15,186 bases of DNA from Asterionellopsis glacialis (lineage: Eukaryota; Bacillariophyta; Plagiogrammaphyceae; Rhaphoneidales; Asterionellopsidaceae): the NCBI GenBank assembly GCA_014885115.2, contig WKLE02004936.1, positions 1 through 15,186 on the forward strand, written 5' to 3'. The position numbers and the translations under genes are program-made. The notes below the pieces were generated by a model. It was not told the DNA's origin, did no database searches, and saw only the letters and a program-made list of their open reading frames with translations. The stretch's first letter is position 1. Each line of letters begins with the position of its first letter. This document shows positions 1 through 7,714 of the stretch, one piece after another.

Positions 1-400
1 AAAACAAAAATTTGATAAAATTAAAAAATCTAGAAATTTGTGTGACGAACAAAAAAAAGTGAAAATTTGGGAGGAGGCACGCAGGGGAGTGCGCAGGCGG
101 TCCATACGACCTTAAGTCTGTTTCAATTATCCTTAATTGACGACTTTTCAACATTTATGCATTTGGTTTGTCATGATGACGTCAAATATTGATTTGGCAC
201 AAATCTGCAGGTGTCCCTGCTATTTTTTAAGGGCAATTGATATTATTATAATAACTGGTACTCTGTACCTGGTACATTAGAAGTTAAACTACTCCTATAA
301 TATTAGGACTACCCTACTAGAGAGGATAGATGGGTGCATTGGGAAGACCAATCGGCAATCTCTAAAGGGGGAATGGTAGGGTGCGAGGGGATTGAGTTGA
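1..400. other. Upstream intergenic region of the polyamine oxidase gene
   Basis: No coding region is supported here. The first 70 bases are A-rich. A perfect TGACGTCA palindrome lies at 177-184. Two short upstream reading frames precede the ATG at 401: one starts at 330 and stops after 11 codons, the other starts at 373 and overlaps the main start. They would matter only if the transcript begins before them. A weak repeat of GGTAC-like words lies near 256-275 (GGTACtctGTACctGGTAC). No TATA box can be assigned with confidence. Confidence 0.5.
177..184. promoter_or_regulatory. TGACGTCA palindrome, possible bZIP/cAMP-CO2 response element
   Basis: The sequence shows a perfect 8-base CRE palindrome 217 bases before the proposed polyamine oxidase ATG. 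bZIP factors bind this word in eukaryotes. TGACGT and ACGTCA elements have been described as CO2/cAMP-responsive sites in diatom carbonic anhydrase promoters, and the palindrome contains both. That it acts on this gene is inference from position only. An 8-mer can also occur by chance. Confidence 0.35.
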
Positions 401-2080
401 ATGGAAGGGATTGAGGTTCTGGCGTATGTCAGTCACCATGAAGAACGGAGGAGAAGAAACATACCAAAACCCGTAGTCCTACAGCCCAAGACCGGGAACG
501 AAATGAAACAAAGTGAAACAATGAGCAACGTCACCAGCTGTAACTCGTCTTCACCCACCAAAAAGAAAAAATTGATTGTTATTGGTGCTGGAATGGCAGG
601 CATCAAGCTTTCTCACACACTTCTTACCAAACAACAGCAAGAACAAGAACAACAAAATTCGGGTAGTACCAACATGAATATTACAATCCTTGATGCCAAT
701 GGATATGTTGGTGGACGAGTACGAAATATGAAAGTATTTGCCACTCATGATGATGAAACAGTAGGATCCGACGCAGGATATACAGTCGAATTGGGTGCAA
801 ATTGGATATCAGGACTTGAATTAACGTATGACAATCCAATCTGGAAATTAGCAAAAGAAGTATCATTGAAAGGACATCTTTGTGACCATGCGGACGCTGC
901 TGCTATTCAAGCCTTGGATAGTCATGGGAATGACATAACAGACGAATATATGGAGGCTGTTGAAAAATTTGAAGATATATGTGAAAAGGCTATAAAGACA
1001 TGTTCTGGACAGGGTATCACAGCACAAACGGATGTGGGAGTTCAATCTTTCTTACATGAATTAGGTTGGGGCAAGGATGAACCTTTAAGACCAGTTGAAA
1101 AACTTGTGGAATATAATGTTTTAGAAGTAGCGATATCAGATGGACTGGAACAATTAAGTACAGCACATAATTGGAAGGAAGGGGCCAATGATATTGAACT
1201 TGGACAAGAAGAATTTTTTGTAGAAGATCAACGAGGTTTTAATTCTATTATGAATGGAATGGTAAATGATATCAACAACTATGAAGATGCCTCCTTACAA
1301 CTCAATACACAGGTAGAAAGGGTTGAGTATGCATTGGAAGCAACAGAATCATCGTCATCACCAGCGGTGAAAGTCACAGCAAGAAATCTTGACGATGGAT
1401 CAATTACAGAGTATTTTGCTGATGCCGTAGTCAGTACAGTAAGTATAGGAGTGTTAAAGGAGGAAAAGATTGAATTTATTCCCCCATTTCCAGAATGGAA
1501 GGTCAAGGCATTGAATGAAATTGATATGTATGTACTTGCTAAAGTTTACGTCAAGTTCCAAAAGGATTTTAGAATAAAGCCTGATGAAGTTATTTTTTGT
1601 ACTGGTAGAAAGGGATATTACCCCCTTTGGAGGAAATACAGATCTACTTCTCAAGATCAGAATTACTTTATGTGTCTACTAGGTGGGTCCGAAGCTAAAC
1701 GAGTAGAATCGTTGACAAAAGATCAGATTAAAGATGAAGTTGAAGAACTCTTTCGTAATGCATTCCAAAAGAACACAACATTAGCTGACGGACCGGCCAG
1801 TAGTGTATTCCGACCATTAGATGTGGCCGTAACGGATTGGTCGCGCAATCCCAGATTCTGTGGCTCATACGCTTGTCTACCATTGAATGCATATGCTCAT
1901 GTACCCTACGACGATTTGGCGAGAGGGCTAACAGGCGCTCCAAACCAGCAAAATGAAGGAGATCCGGTAACCTTACACTTTGCGGGAGAAGGGTTCGATG
2001 ACAAATTCAATGGTTGGGTGCAGGGAGCATATAGATCGGGAGAAAGAGTTGCACAAGTAATCTTGGACAGTAGACCATGA
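401..2080 (+). CDS. FAD-dependent polyamine oxidase (flavin amine oxidase family)
   Basis: The product, 559 aa, should oxidise polyamines such as spermine or spermidine with FAD and O2, giving H2O2 and an aldehyde. Seen: the dinucleotide-binding VIGAGMAG at residues 60-67, the acidic end of the second strand with the GYVGGRVR loop at about 98-108, ELGANWISG at 130-138, and the C-terminal FAD motif HFAGEGFDDKFNGWVQGAY at 526-544. EWKVKALNEIDMYVLAKVYVKF closely follows the maize polyamine oxidase pattern, which places the conserved flavin-site lysine at K381. GYYPLW (405-410) also fits that family. A Gln/Glu-rich insert (about 77-86) lengthens the first Rossmann loop. There are no introns. Residues 1-50 are basic, low-complexity and unlike the family, so M35 (503) or M41 (521) may be the real start. 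No signal peptide or C-terminal SKL-type tag is visible, so the protein is probably cytosolic. Monoamine oxidase or a LSD1-like enzyme is less likely. Confidence 0.9.
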   Translation: MEGIEVLAYVSHHEERRRRNIPKPVVLQPKTGNEMKQSETMSNVTSCNSSSPTKKKKLIVIGAGMAGIKLSHTLLTKQQQEQEQQNSGSTNMNITILDANGYVGGRVRNMKVFATHDDETVGSDAGYTVELGANWISGLELTYDNPIWKLAKEVSLKGHLCDHADAAAIQALDSHGNDITDEYMEAVEKFEDICEKAIKTCSGQGITAQTDVGVQSFLHELGWGKDEPLRPVEKLVEYNVLEVAISDGLEQLSTAHNWKEGANDIELGQEEFFVEDQRGFNSIMNGMVNDINNYEDASLQLNTQVERVEYALEATESSSSPAVKVTARNLDDGSITEYFADAVVSTVSIGVLKEEKIEFIPPFPEWKVKALNEIDMYVLAKVYVKFQKDFRIKPDEVIFCTGRKGYYPLWRKYRSTSQDQNYFMCLLGGSEAKRVESLTKDQIKDEVEELFRNAFQKNTTLADGPASSVFRPLDVAVTDWSRNPRFCGSYACLPLNAYAHVPYDDLARGLTGAPNQQNEGDPVTLHFAGEGFDDKFNGWVQGAYRSGERVAQVILDSRP

Positions 2081-2423
2081 ACAATTAAAACTTCGAAAAC
2101 AAGTTTTCTGTGAGACCATGTTGATGTAATAGTAGATTACTTGTACCACAAATCGTTGCAACCACTTGCAACCAGATGTTCTTTTGATCCAGTAACTTTA
2201 CTGTAAACAAATAAGGTAGTGATCTTAAATTGTGAAACGCAACAGCCAACACATAAATCCTATAGTTTTTCATTTCGTTTGCTTACAGAGTTTTGAAAAG
2301 AGACACAGATGAGATTATTGCCTTCTTTATTCATATTATCACTATTGCTGCTGTTGGCATCGTCGTCGTCGCGATGGAAATAGCATCGTTACGCGTTTTC
2401 TTATGTAATTTAGATTTTGTGGA
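2081..2423. other. Convergent 3' intergenic region
   Basis: This 343-base spacer holds the 3' ends of the polyamine oxidase (+) and the carrier (-). A small hairpin-capable repeat, GAAAAC-AA-GTTTTC, lies at 2095-2108, 14 bases after the first stop. Read on the minus strand, an AATAAA occurs at 2331-2326, about 93 bases after the carrier stop, and is a plausible polyadenylation signal. A short CGT run lies near 2359-2371. No gene is supported. Confidence 0.5.
2326..2331 (-). terminator. Possible AATAAA polyadenylation signal of the carrier gene
   Basis: The minus strand reads AATAAA about 93 bases downstream of the carrier stop codon. Distance and strand fit a 3' processing signal, but algal signals are variable and no transcript end is known here. 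Confidence 0.3.
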
Positions 2424-4499
2424 TTATATTTGGATATTATAAATTTGTGATAGGGCATCACTATTCACACCAAAGGTTGTTCGGAAAACATCATATAATA
2501 AAAATTGTCCTGCAATGATACTTCCTGACCATATACAACGACTACCTAGCCCACGAAAAAGTGATGTCCAACCTTCTTTTTCAATCATGATGCGACTTCC
2601 TTCAATGACACCTAATCCGACTGATCCTCCTTCTTTTTGTTTTCCTCCCCCTACTACTTCCATGGTTGCGATTTCGTTACTATTACTTTTAGCAACGTAG
2701 GTTAACACTGAATCTGCTGGTTGTGATACAAACGATGATAATGCACCCGAAACACCACCTGCTAGTAAACTAACCGTAAGGGCGGTCCATGTCGCGTCTC
2801 GTAAGGATGGCAATGCGGCATAGATAACTTCACATGTTCGTTCAAAGGCTAAAAATTTAACAGACCCAAAGATGACTTGACGTGTTAGTAGGGATGGGAA
2901 GGATGAATATAACGCTTTCCACCCTTGATTTGGATCTTCCTTGGCAATAATGGCCATGGTACCTAATAAACCTTGTGATTTGTACGTATCTGGTTCAGCT
3001 ACAACACGTATACGTGCTGCCTCGATGGGGGTTAATCCAATAGATGCCACCACTGCGGATAATGCACCCCCGACTAACGCAATATCATTCATGTGTAAGG
3101 TCGCAATATCGGGTGATAGCAATGTTTGTGTCATGAAACGTTTTAAAAATGCATACGTCGGATAGATGGATAAGCCATACCAAAAGTACCCCACAAGTGT
3201 AGCTTGTGCCCCTAAAAATAAACCTTGTATGCCTTCCTCACCCTGGATGACATTCGTGACACCTTGGAATATATTTGTGTATTCTTCTGGATTGGTTTGG
3301 GCACGTGTTTTCACTACATCCAGGGGTATGACAAAGCTATGTGTGACAGCACATGCTGCAGATCCACTCAAGGCAAATAATCCATATGTAAATGGTGAAA
3401 ATTGTGGTGATTCACGTCCCAAGGGTTCCAAGGATAATGGACCAAAGGGTGTGGTGACTGCCGTTTGACCAAGTTCTTCCCCTATACCAATTTCATAGGT
3501 AGATATCAACGGTTCAATGGTATAATAATTGGCGGACGACGAATCATCTTTGGTCTCAATACAATGATATGGTTTTGGTAGCAGTAAAGTTAAATCATTG
3601 GCCAATAGCTCTGTGACATCCGATGACATTGATGATGATGACAAATCGACTGCTGATTGAGATGCTGTTGTAGTAGAGAACGATCGTATCTTCGATATAG
3701 GTTGCTCTTGTGGAGGTAACAATGCAAATAAAATTGATAGTTGCCTCCTAATCTCTGTGTTGTCCTTGTCATTGTCAGTCACATATTTGGAGACAAAGAT
3801 ATCCCATAATGAGTTATAAAATGATACTGTTGATGTTTTAGATGTTGTTTCGTCGTAATAGTCTTCCATGGCAAGTTGTAACGATCTTGTAAAGGATCCA
3901 AAGGAACGTCCAAGTTTCATTTGACGTTTATCTTCGGAAAGTAATGAATATTTAAGTTCTAATGTATTCCACCAGGATTGTGCACCTGTATCATACTGTA
4001 GTAAAAATCGTGATGCATAGGTACAAAAGGATGCGGGGATTTTGATTTTGTCATTCCTGTTGTTGCTTTGCCATTCTTGTTGCTGCTTTTTGGGTGTCCA
4101 TTGACCTTGACCAAGTGATAATGTTTCCAAGGATGACGATGGATTACTAGTAGTAGCAGCAATAGCAGCATTTGCTGAAAGCAAAGGCAGTATGGTTGTT
4201 GCCGATGCTAAAGTTAAAAGTGCATTACGACGTGTCGAAGAATAATCATCTTTTATAAATAATGAGTCATTAGAATCATTTATTATGCCAGACTTTGGTT
4301 TTTCGTTATTGTGGTTTTGCGCAGACAATGACACCGAAGGTTGTGGTGGAATTGTTTTCCTCTGTTTCGTACTAGCAGCAAGATGAAAGTTGGGTGTAAT
4401 CAATCCAAAAGTTTCATTTGCTAAAAGCGATATTACTATTGTCATCGAGACGATGAATAATTTTAGTCCATGATGCATTGTGCAAGAAAAATGTGACAT
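2424..4499 (-). CDS. Plastid-targeted phosphate-carrier-like protein (mitochondrial carrier family) with long N-terminal extension
   Basis: The product is 691 aa. The frame opens further upstream only with a TTG at 4514, so the first ATG (4499) is taken as start. Three carrier repeats fill about 370-680, with signatures PLDVVKTR (392-399), PIEAARIR (491-498) and QPADSV (593-598). The sets THSFVIPLDVVKTR, RQVIFGSVKFLAFERT and SQPADSVLTYV match mitochondrial phosphate carriers (SLC25A3 type) better than other carriers, so phosphate transport is the best guess. The N-terminus is unusual: a hydrophobic signal peptide (about 12-27), then ETFGLITP with Phe31 as in diatom plastid presequences, then a twin-arginine (90-91) plus hydrophobic stretch ending in AIA (112-114), as in thylakoid-lumen presequences. 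Residues 115-365 are unassigned. A typical carrier has about 300 residues. No introns. Plastid targeting and the phosphate substrate are inferred. Confidence 0.85.
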   Translation of the reverse strand: MSHFSCTMHHGLKLFIVSMTIVISLLANETFGLITPNFHLAASTKQRKTIPPQPSVSLSAQNHNNEKPKSGIINDSNDSLFIKDDYSSTRRNALLTLASATTILPLLSANAAIAATTSNPSSSLETLSLGQGQWTPKKQQQEWQSNNRNDKIKIPASFCTYASRFLLQYDTGAQSWWNTLELKYSLLSEDKRQMKLGRSFGSFTRSLQLAMEDYYDETTSKTSTVSFYNSLWDIFVSKYVTDNDKDNTEIRRQLSILFALLPPQEQPISKIRSFSTTTASQSAVDLSSSSMSSDVTELLANDLTLLLPKPYHCIETKDDSSSANYYTIEPLISTYEIGIGEELGQTAVTTPFGPLSLEPLGRESPQFSPFTYGLFALSGSAACAVTHSFVIPLDVVKTRAQTNPEEYTNIFQGVTNVIQGEEGIQGLFLGAQATLVGYFWYGLSIYPTYAFLKRFMTQTLLSPDIATLHMNDIALVGGALSAVVASIGLTPIEAARIRVVAEPDTYKSQGLLGTMAIIAKEDPNQGWKALYSSFPSLLTRQVIFGSVKFLAFERTCEVIYAALPSLRDATWTALTVSLLAGGVSGALSSFVSQPADSVLTYVAKSNSNEIATMEVVGGGKQKEGGSVGLGVIEGSRIMIEKEGWTSLFRGLGSRCIWSGSIIAGQFLLYDVFRTTFGVNSDALSQIYNIQI
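4158..4499 (-). other. Tandem targeting signals in the carrier N-terminus
   Basis: This segment encodes residues 1-114 of the carrier. In order it shows a short basic/polar start, a hydrophobic core, a Phe-containing plastid-type cleavage region around residue 31 (about 4409), a Ser/Lys/Asn-rich transit-like stretch, a twin-arginine at 4227-4232, a second hydrophobic run and an AxA motif. This is the layout of a three-part lumen-targeting presequence in algae with complex plastids. Whether the second hydrophobic part is cleaved or stays as a membrane anchor cannot be told. Confidence 0.55.
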
Positions 4500-5701
4500 G
4501 GTGATTTGTCTCAAACTCCTCGCAGCCAGGACGTGTCAGAGTTTTGTTTCGTAATGAGTTTTGTAGAGCTTACAACGATACCGTTATGACTCATGTGAAC
4601 CAATATAAACTCTTATTGTTCCCTGTTAGTTCTAAACTTGCAGTGCTTGACTATATCAGCCTCTTGCTTGGGGTGTCAAGAGATTCTGCGTCGACAGACA
4701 GAAGAAGGGAAGATAAAAAAGAAAACCGCAGGATTGGCCTCTCGGTCGTCTTCAGTTGTGTTCCCGACATCTCACCGCCTGTTTTCCTTTCTTTCTTTGC
4801 CACCGATCGAACCATGTTGAACTTGAAGTTTTCATAACCCACACAAGGATCGATTGAGTCGGAAGATCGTACCAGGTACGTACCGTACTCCTTCTTGAAT
4901 CTTGAGAGAGAATCTCTTGAGGTCTAGAAGGGATTAGAGCTGGAGTTATTATGGAAGACATACAGACAGAATCCAGTGCAGTCGTGCACCTATGTCTTGA
5001 ATCTGTCGTGTTTCACACTCTTGCTCATCCTATCTAGAAAAAAGAAGAAAAAACTCCCTCTAGTCTAGAGATCCTAGTAAGTAGTCAAAGTCCTACATTG
5101 ACGATAAGAGTGATGTGACATCAATCGTTTTTGTCTTACGTGATTTATAGCAGAAACGCGAATTTTTGGTCTTGCGTACATTTGTTCGTACTTGTGAGTT
5201 CTCTCTAGTTAGACTGGGAAGCACTTGGACCTACAAAAATGATGTTGAGTGTTGTATATTTTAGTCATGCAATCAATCTTGTTTTGTCTAAAGTTAGACA
5301 AAACTGCTTGGAAACGCGTATGTTGATCTTGCAAAAGACCGAAGAAGTCTTCGTTGCGTAAAAAATATCCACGAGGGAGTATTGTTCCAATCGTGTTCCA
5401 ATGTCTCGGAAGTGTCATTATACCGGGTACTCATATGACAAACCAAGTGCCATATCTTCCAAGTTACCATGATTACGTAGGTTTTCATTTGATTTCAAAA
5501 ACGCATGTAATCTGTCATGTCTACAATTATGCTTTTGTTTCGTGGATACATTAAAAGCACACACAAGACCGATGATTGCGAAAATGGATACTGAATTGTA
5601 GTGGAGTAAAAATCATTTCTCATAATTTTTCAAACTCAATTGCAACAAACGTAAAAAACAAAAACTTTAAAAAAAACGAAACGACAGCTCACATACAAAT
5701 C
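4500..5701. other. Divergent intergenic region between carrier and collagen-like genes
   Basis: This 1.2 kb region should hold both promoters. Reading frames here are short, have no recognisable product and mostly lack a proper ATG start. Inverted repeats seen: GGTACGTACC at 4875-4884, GTGCA-GTCG-TGCAC at 4976-4989, TGATGT-G-ACATCA at 5111-5123, and an 11-base perfect inverted repeat at 5281-5304. The last 100 bases before 5702 are A-rich and fit the 5' UTR of the collagen-like gene. No TATA box is assigned. Confidence 0.5.
5281..5304. repeat. Perfect 11-base inverted repeat with 2-base spacer
   Basis: The arms GTTTTGTCTAA and TTAGACAAAAC are exact reverse complements, separated by AG. The match stops at the next base on each side. 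As RNA it could form only a strained hairpin, so a dimeric protein-binding site is more natural. It lies about 400 bases before the collagen-like start and about 780 bases before the carrier start. The function is unknown. Confidence 0.6.
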
Positions 5702-6903
5702 ATGAAGCTTCATATCATTTCATGGCTACTTGTGTCTACAAGCCTTTCCGCCGGTATGTTTCTTACGGTATATTCATTGTCTTTTTAATTCTATAATTTA
5801 TTTCTCAAGATGCTATATTTTATTATATGTTCCATCCATCTCAAAAAATTATATTCCTTTTTCTTTGCGAACTTGCTTTTGCTTTGGTGTATGCAATGTG
5901 ATGTATATGTTTTCAATCCAGGAGGTGTGTTCTCGAGAATCCATTCAGTCAATAACAAATCTGAAAATAAAAGGGTACGTACAAAAACTGATTTGGCTTG
6001 TATTTTTTGGTTGCTTCAAGCACAGCTCAGGTTTTTTCTTATTTGGTTCTTTCTGATGCTTTAACTTATAATATCCATGTATAAAGAGAAATTTGGAAGG
6101 TGGTAATGATACCGTACTAAATGGCTGTGCCAATAATGGAGGAATATTGCGTATGCTCAATGACAATCAAGATTCTTGTAAATCAAATGAAATTGAATAC
6201 ATTTGGAATAAAGCAGGTCCTCAGGGTGAGCAAGGACTACAAGGTGAAACCGGTTCACAGGGTCCGCAAGGTCCGCAAGGTGAAACCGGGCTTCCGGGTC
6301 CTCAAGGTGAACAAGGTCCGCAAGGACAACCAGGTGAAATCGGTCCACAGGGTCCTCAAGGTGAACAAGGTCTACAGGGGACACAGGGTGCAACCGGTCC
6401 ACAGGGTTCTCAAGGTCTACAGGGCGAAGCTGGTCCACAGGGTGAACAAGGGCCTCAAGGTCCACAGGGAATCCAAGGCGAACCAGGTCCACCAGGTGTC
6501 GGTGGTGGAAGTAATAACATCCAGAGTTCGTTCGAGATTGTCACTGGTGGCGAAATCATACCCGATAATGGATACCATCGCAAAATTTATCGTTGCCCTG
6601 AGGGAAAGACGGCAATGGGAGCAGGCCATGCTTTGTTTTGCAACAATGGATGTCCTCTAACGGATGTGGTGTTAAAAGAGCTTCGTCCTGTTGATTACAA
6701 TGGTGTGTATTCATTGATGCTAATTTGTTTGTCTCTTGTATATCCCTCTCTAACTACAGGATCCACTCATTCGTAATTTTTTTCTAAATACAGGTTGGGT
6801 CATTAATGTGAAGCGGTACGGAAGCAGTGGCACCGGCGTCTACAATATCTGGCTAACGTGTGCCGATTTTCGCCCAGAAGCCATCCATATGGGAGGAAAT
6901 TAA
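5702..6903 (+). CDS. Secreted collagen-like protein with Cys-containing C-terminal domain (four exons)
   Basis: I rebuilt this gene from splice sites: exons 5702-5753, 5922-5974, 6087-6702 and 6794-6903; donors GTATGT, GTACGT and GTGTGT; all acceptors AG; phases 1, 0, 1 agree, giving 276 aa and a TAA at 6901. Residues 1-18 are a signal peptide ([18 protein letters not shown]). Residues 19-78 are polar and hold two Cys. Residues 79-171 are 31 unbroken Gly-X-Y triplets, then GVGGG. The C-terminal domain (about 177-276) has four Cys, with [20 protein letters not shown] and IWLTCADF. The rod has Gln in 22 of 31 Y positions, nine Glu and no Lys or Arg, unlike animal fibrillar collagen and more like bacterial or viral collagen-like proteins. 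It should trimerise as an extracellular or wall rod. An AT-rich A-context precedes the ATG. The exact role is unknown, as is whether the C-terminal domain binds a ligand. Confidence 0.85.
6216..6503 (+). repeat. Gly-X-Y collagen repeat, 31 triplets plus GVG
   Basis: The DNA is a degenerate 9-base repeat, mostly ggt-cca/cct-cag/caa and ggt-gaa-caa. The encoded triplets are mainly GPQ, GEQ, GLQ and GET, with no interruption. Pro sits in X 12 times and in Y only four times, so there are few sites for 4-hydroxyproline. Synonymous variation between units suggests the array is not freshly expanded. The whole repeat lies inside exon 3. Confidence 0.95.
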
Positions 6904-7363
6904 AAGGAAATCTCAAAAATCCAAAATATGTTTTATCAATTTCTTTGTATCTTCTCTGTGATTAACCAGTTGACTCATGTAAGTCGGTGTTTGACTATAT
7001 CAAGGCCATTAGAGCTCTGGAGGATTCACATCTTCTGGTGGTATAAATTAGTGTATATGTCATTAGATTTTTTTGCATATAGAAGACTGATGTCTGCTGC
7101 GCATCATCTTTTATTGCTCAAGCATAGATGTCTCTCAACTGAATGAAGGTTTGGATTTACCAAGTACATGTTTCACGCCACTTTTGAAATGACCTTACAT
7201 TGAATGAGTACACAGTAAATCGCTTCTCGTTTTTTGTTCTTGTGTCTTGAGAGGACTCGGAGTTCTCGATTTTGGATTACAGATCTGCTATTTTTTAAGT
7301 TTTAGAATTGCCCATCCATCATTTTTTCATACAAGAGAATGCACTTTTATTGATACTTGGCCA

Positions 7364-7492
7364 TCATGATCCACTTGAACCGGCATCACCTTCGGGGCAA
7401 TAGTTCATCCCAAGTTGTTCCAGGATACCAGCTGTTTTTCTAAAGGAGTAAGCAGGCCGTGTCAATCCAGGCTGACCAAAATTTATAAATAA
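7364..7492 (-). pseudogene. Possible orphan last-exon or gene fragment, unrecognised
   Basis: On the minus strand, 42 open codons run between a TAA at 7493-7495 and a TGA at 7364-7366. The part after a TCAG acceptor-like site (from 7471) reads with protein-like composition: PGLTRPAYSFRKTAGILEQL, then GMNYCPEGDAG and a Ser/Gly tail. I do not recognise the family. No ATG at the front and no upstream coding sequence on that strand are visible, so it looks like the tail of a gene left by rearrangement. It may also be chance. Confidence 0.25.
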
Positions 7493-7540
7493 TTAGGCTT
7501 GTTTCTATATAGGATCTAGGATACAGTTTCCTTTAGGTTT

Positions 7541-7615
7541 TTTCCGCTATAGTAAAAAAATTTCGCTATAGTGAATCTTTTTTTTTTTTTCGATAGTGAT
7601 TTTTCAATAGTTGAA
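7541..7615 (+). repeat. T/A-rich block with repeated CTATAGT-like words
   Basis: Four related words follow one another: TTTCCGCTATAGT (7541-7553), TTTCGCTATAGTG (7561-7573), a 14-base T run with CGATAGTG (to about 7598), and TTCAATAGTTG (7603-7613). Spacing is irregular (about 13-20 bases). The block ends about 100 bases before the oxidoreductase ATG, so it may be promoter sequence. Slippage at homopolymers is another explanation. Confidence 0.45.
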
Positions 7616-7714
7616 AAAAAATCAGTATTTACACAATACCTGGTATGATGTACTGCTACGCGGTACCCATAGGTAAATGTGCCAAATCAGAATTTTTCAA
7701 GAATTTTCCTAAAG

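Larger units (their letters stand above)
6904..7714. other. Intergenic region between collagen-like gene and oxidoreductase
   Basis: This 811-base stretch contains the 3' UTR of the collagen-like gene and the promoter of the oxidoreductase. A 72-codon ATG frame at 6928-7146 has no recognisable content and probably lies in the UTR. A short coding-like piece on the minus strand is at 7364-7492. A T/A-rich block with repeated CTATAGT/CGATAGT words is at 7541-7615. Confidence 0.5.

Noticed and set aside
2095..2108. GAAAAC-AA-GTTTTC hairpin after the polyamine oxidase as a bacterial-style terminator
   Set aside because: The gene is eukaryotic, the stem is only six bases and AT-rich with a two-base loop, and no T-run follows.
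4500..4514. Carrier start at 4514
   Set aside because: The codon there is TTG; the first ATG in frame is at 4499, which leaves the signal peptide intact.
4544..4837. 97-codon plus-strand open frame after the carrier start
   Set aside because: It begins with TTG, shows no recognisable motif, and a second overlapping frame is equally open. It lies where the two divergent promoters should be.
6157..6492. 111-codon minus-strand frame with a repeating pattern
   Set aside because: It is the antisense shadow of the Gly-X-Y repeat; its periodicity follows from the 9-base DNA repeat on the other strand.
6928..7146. 72-codon ATG frame after the collagen-like gene
   Set aside because: Composition is that of random AT-rich DNA, no motif is visible, and it starts 25 bases after the stop codon, so it is probably 3' UTR.
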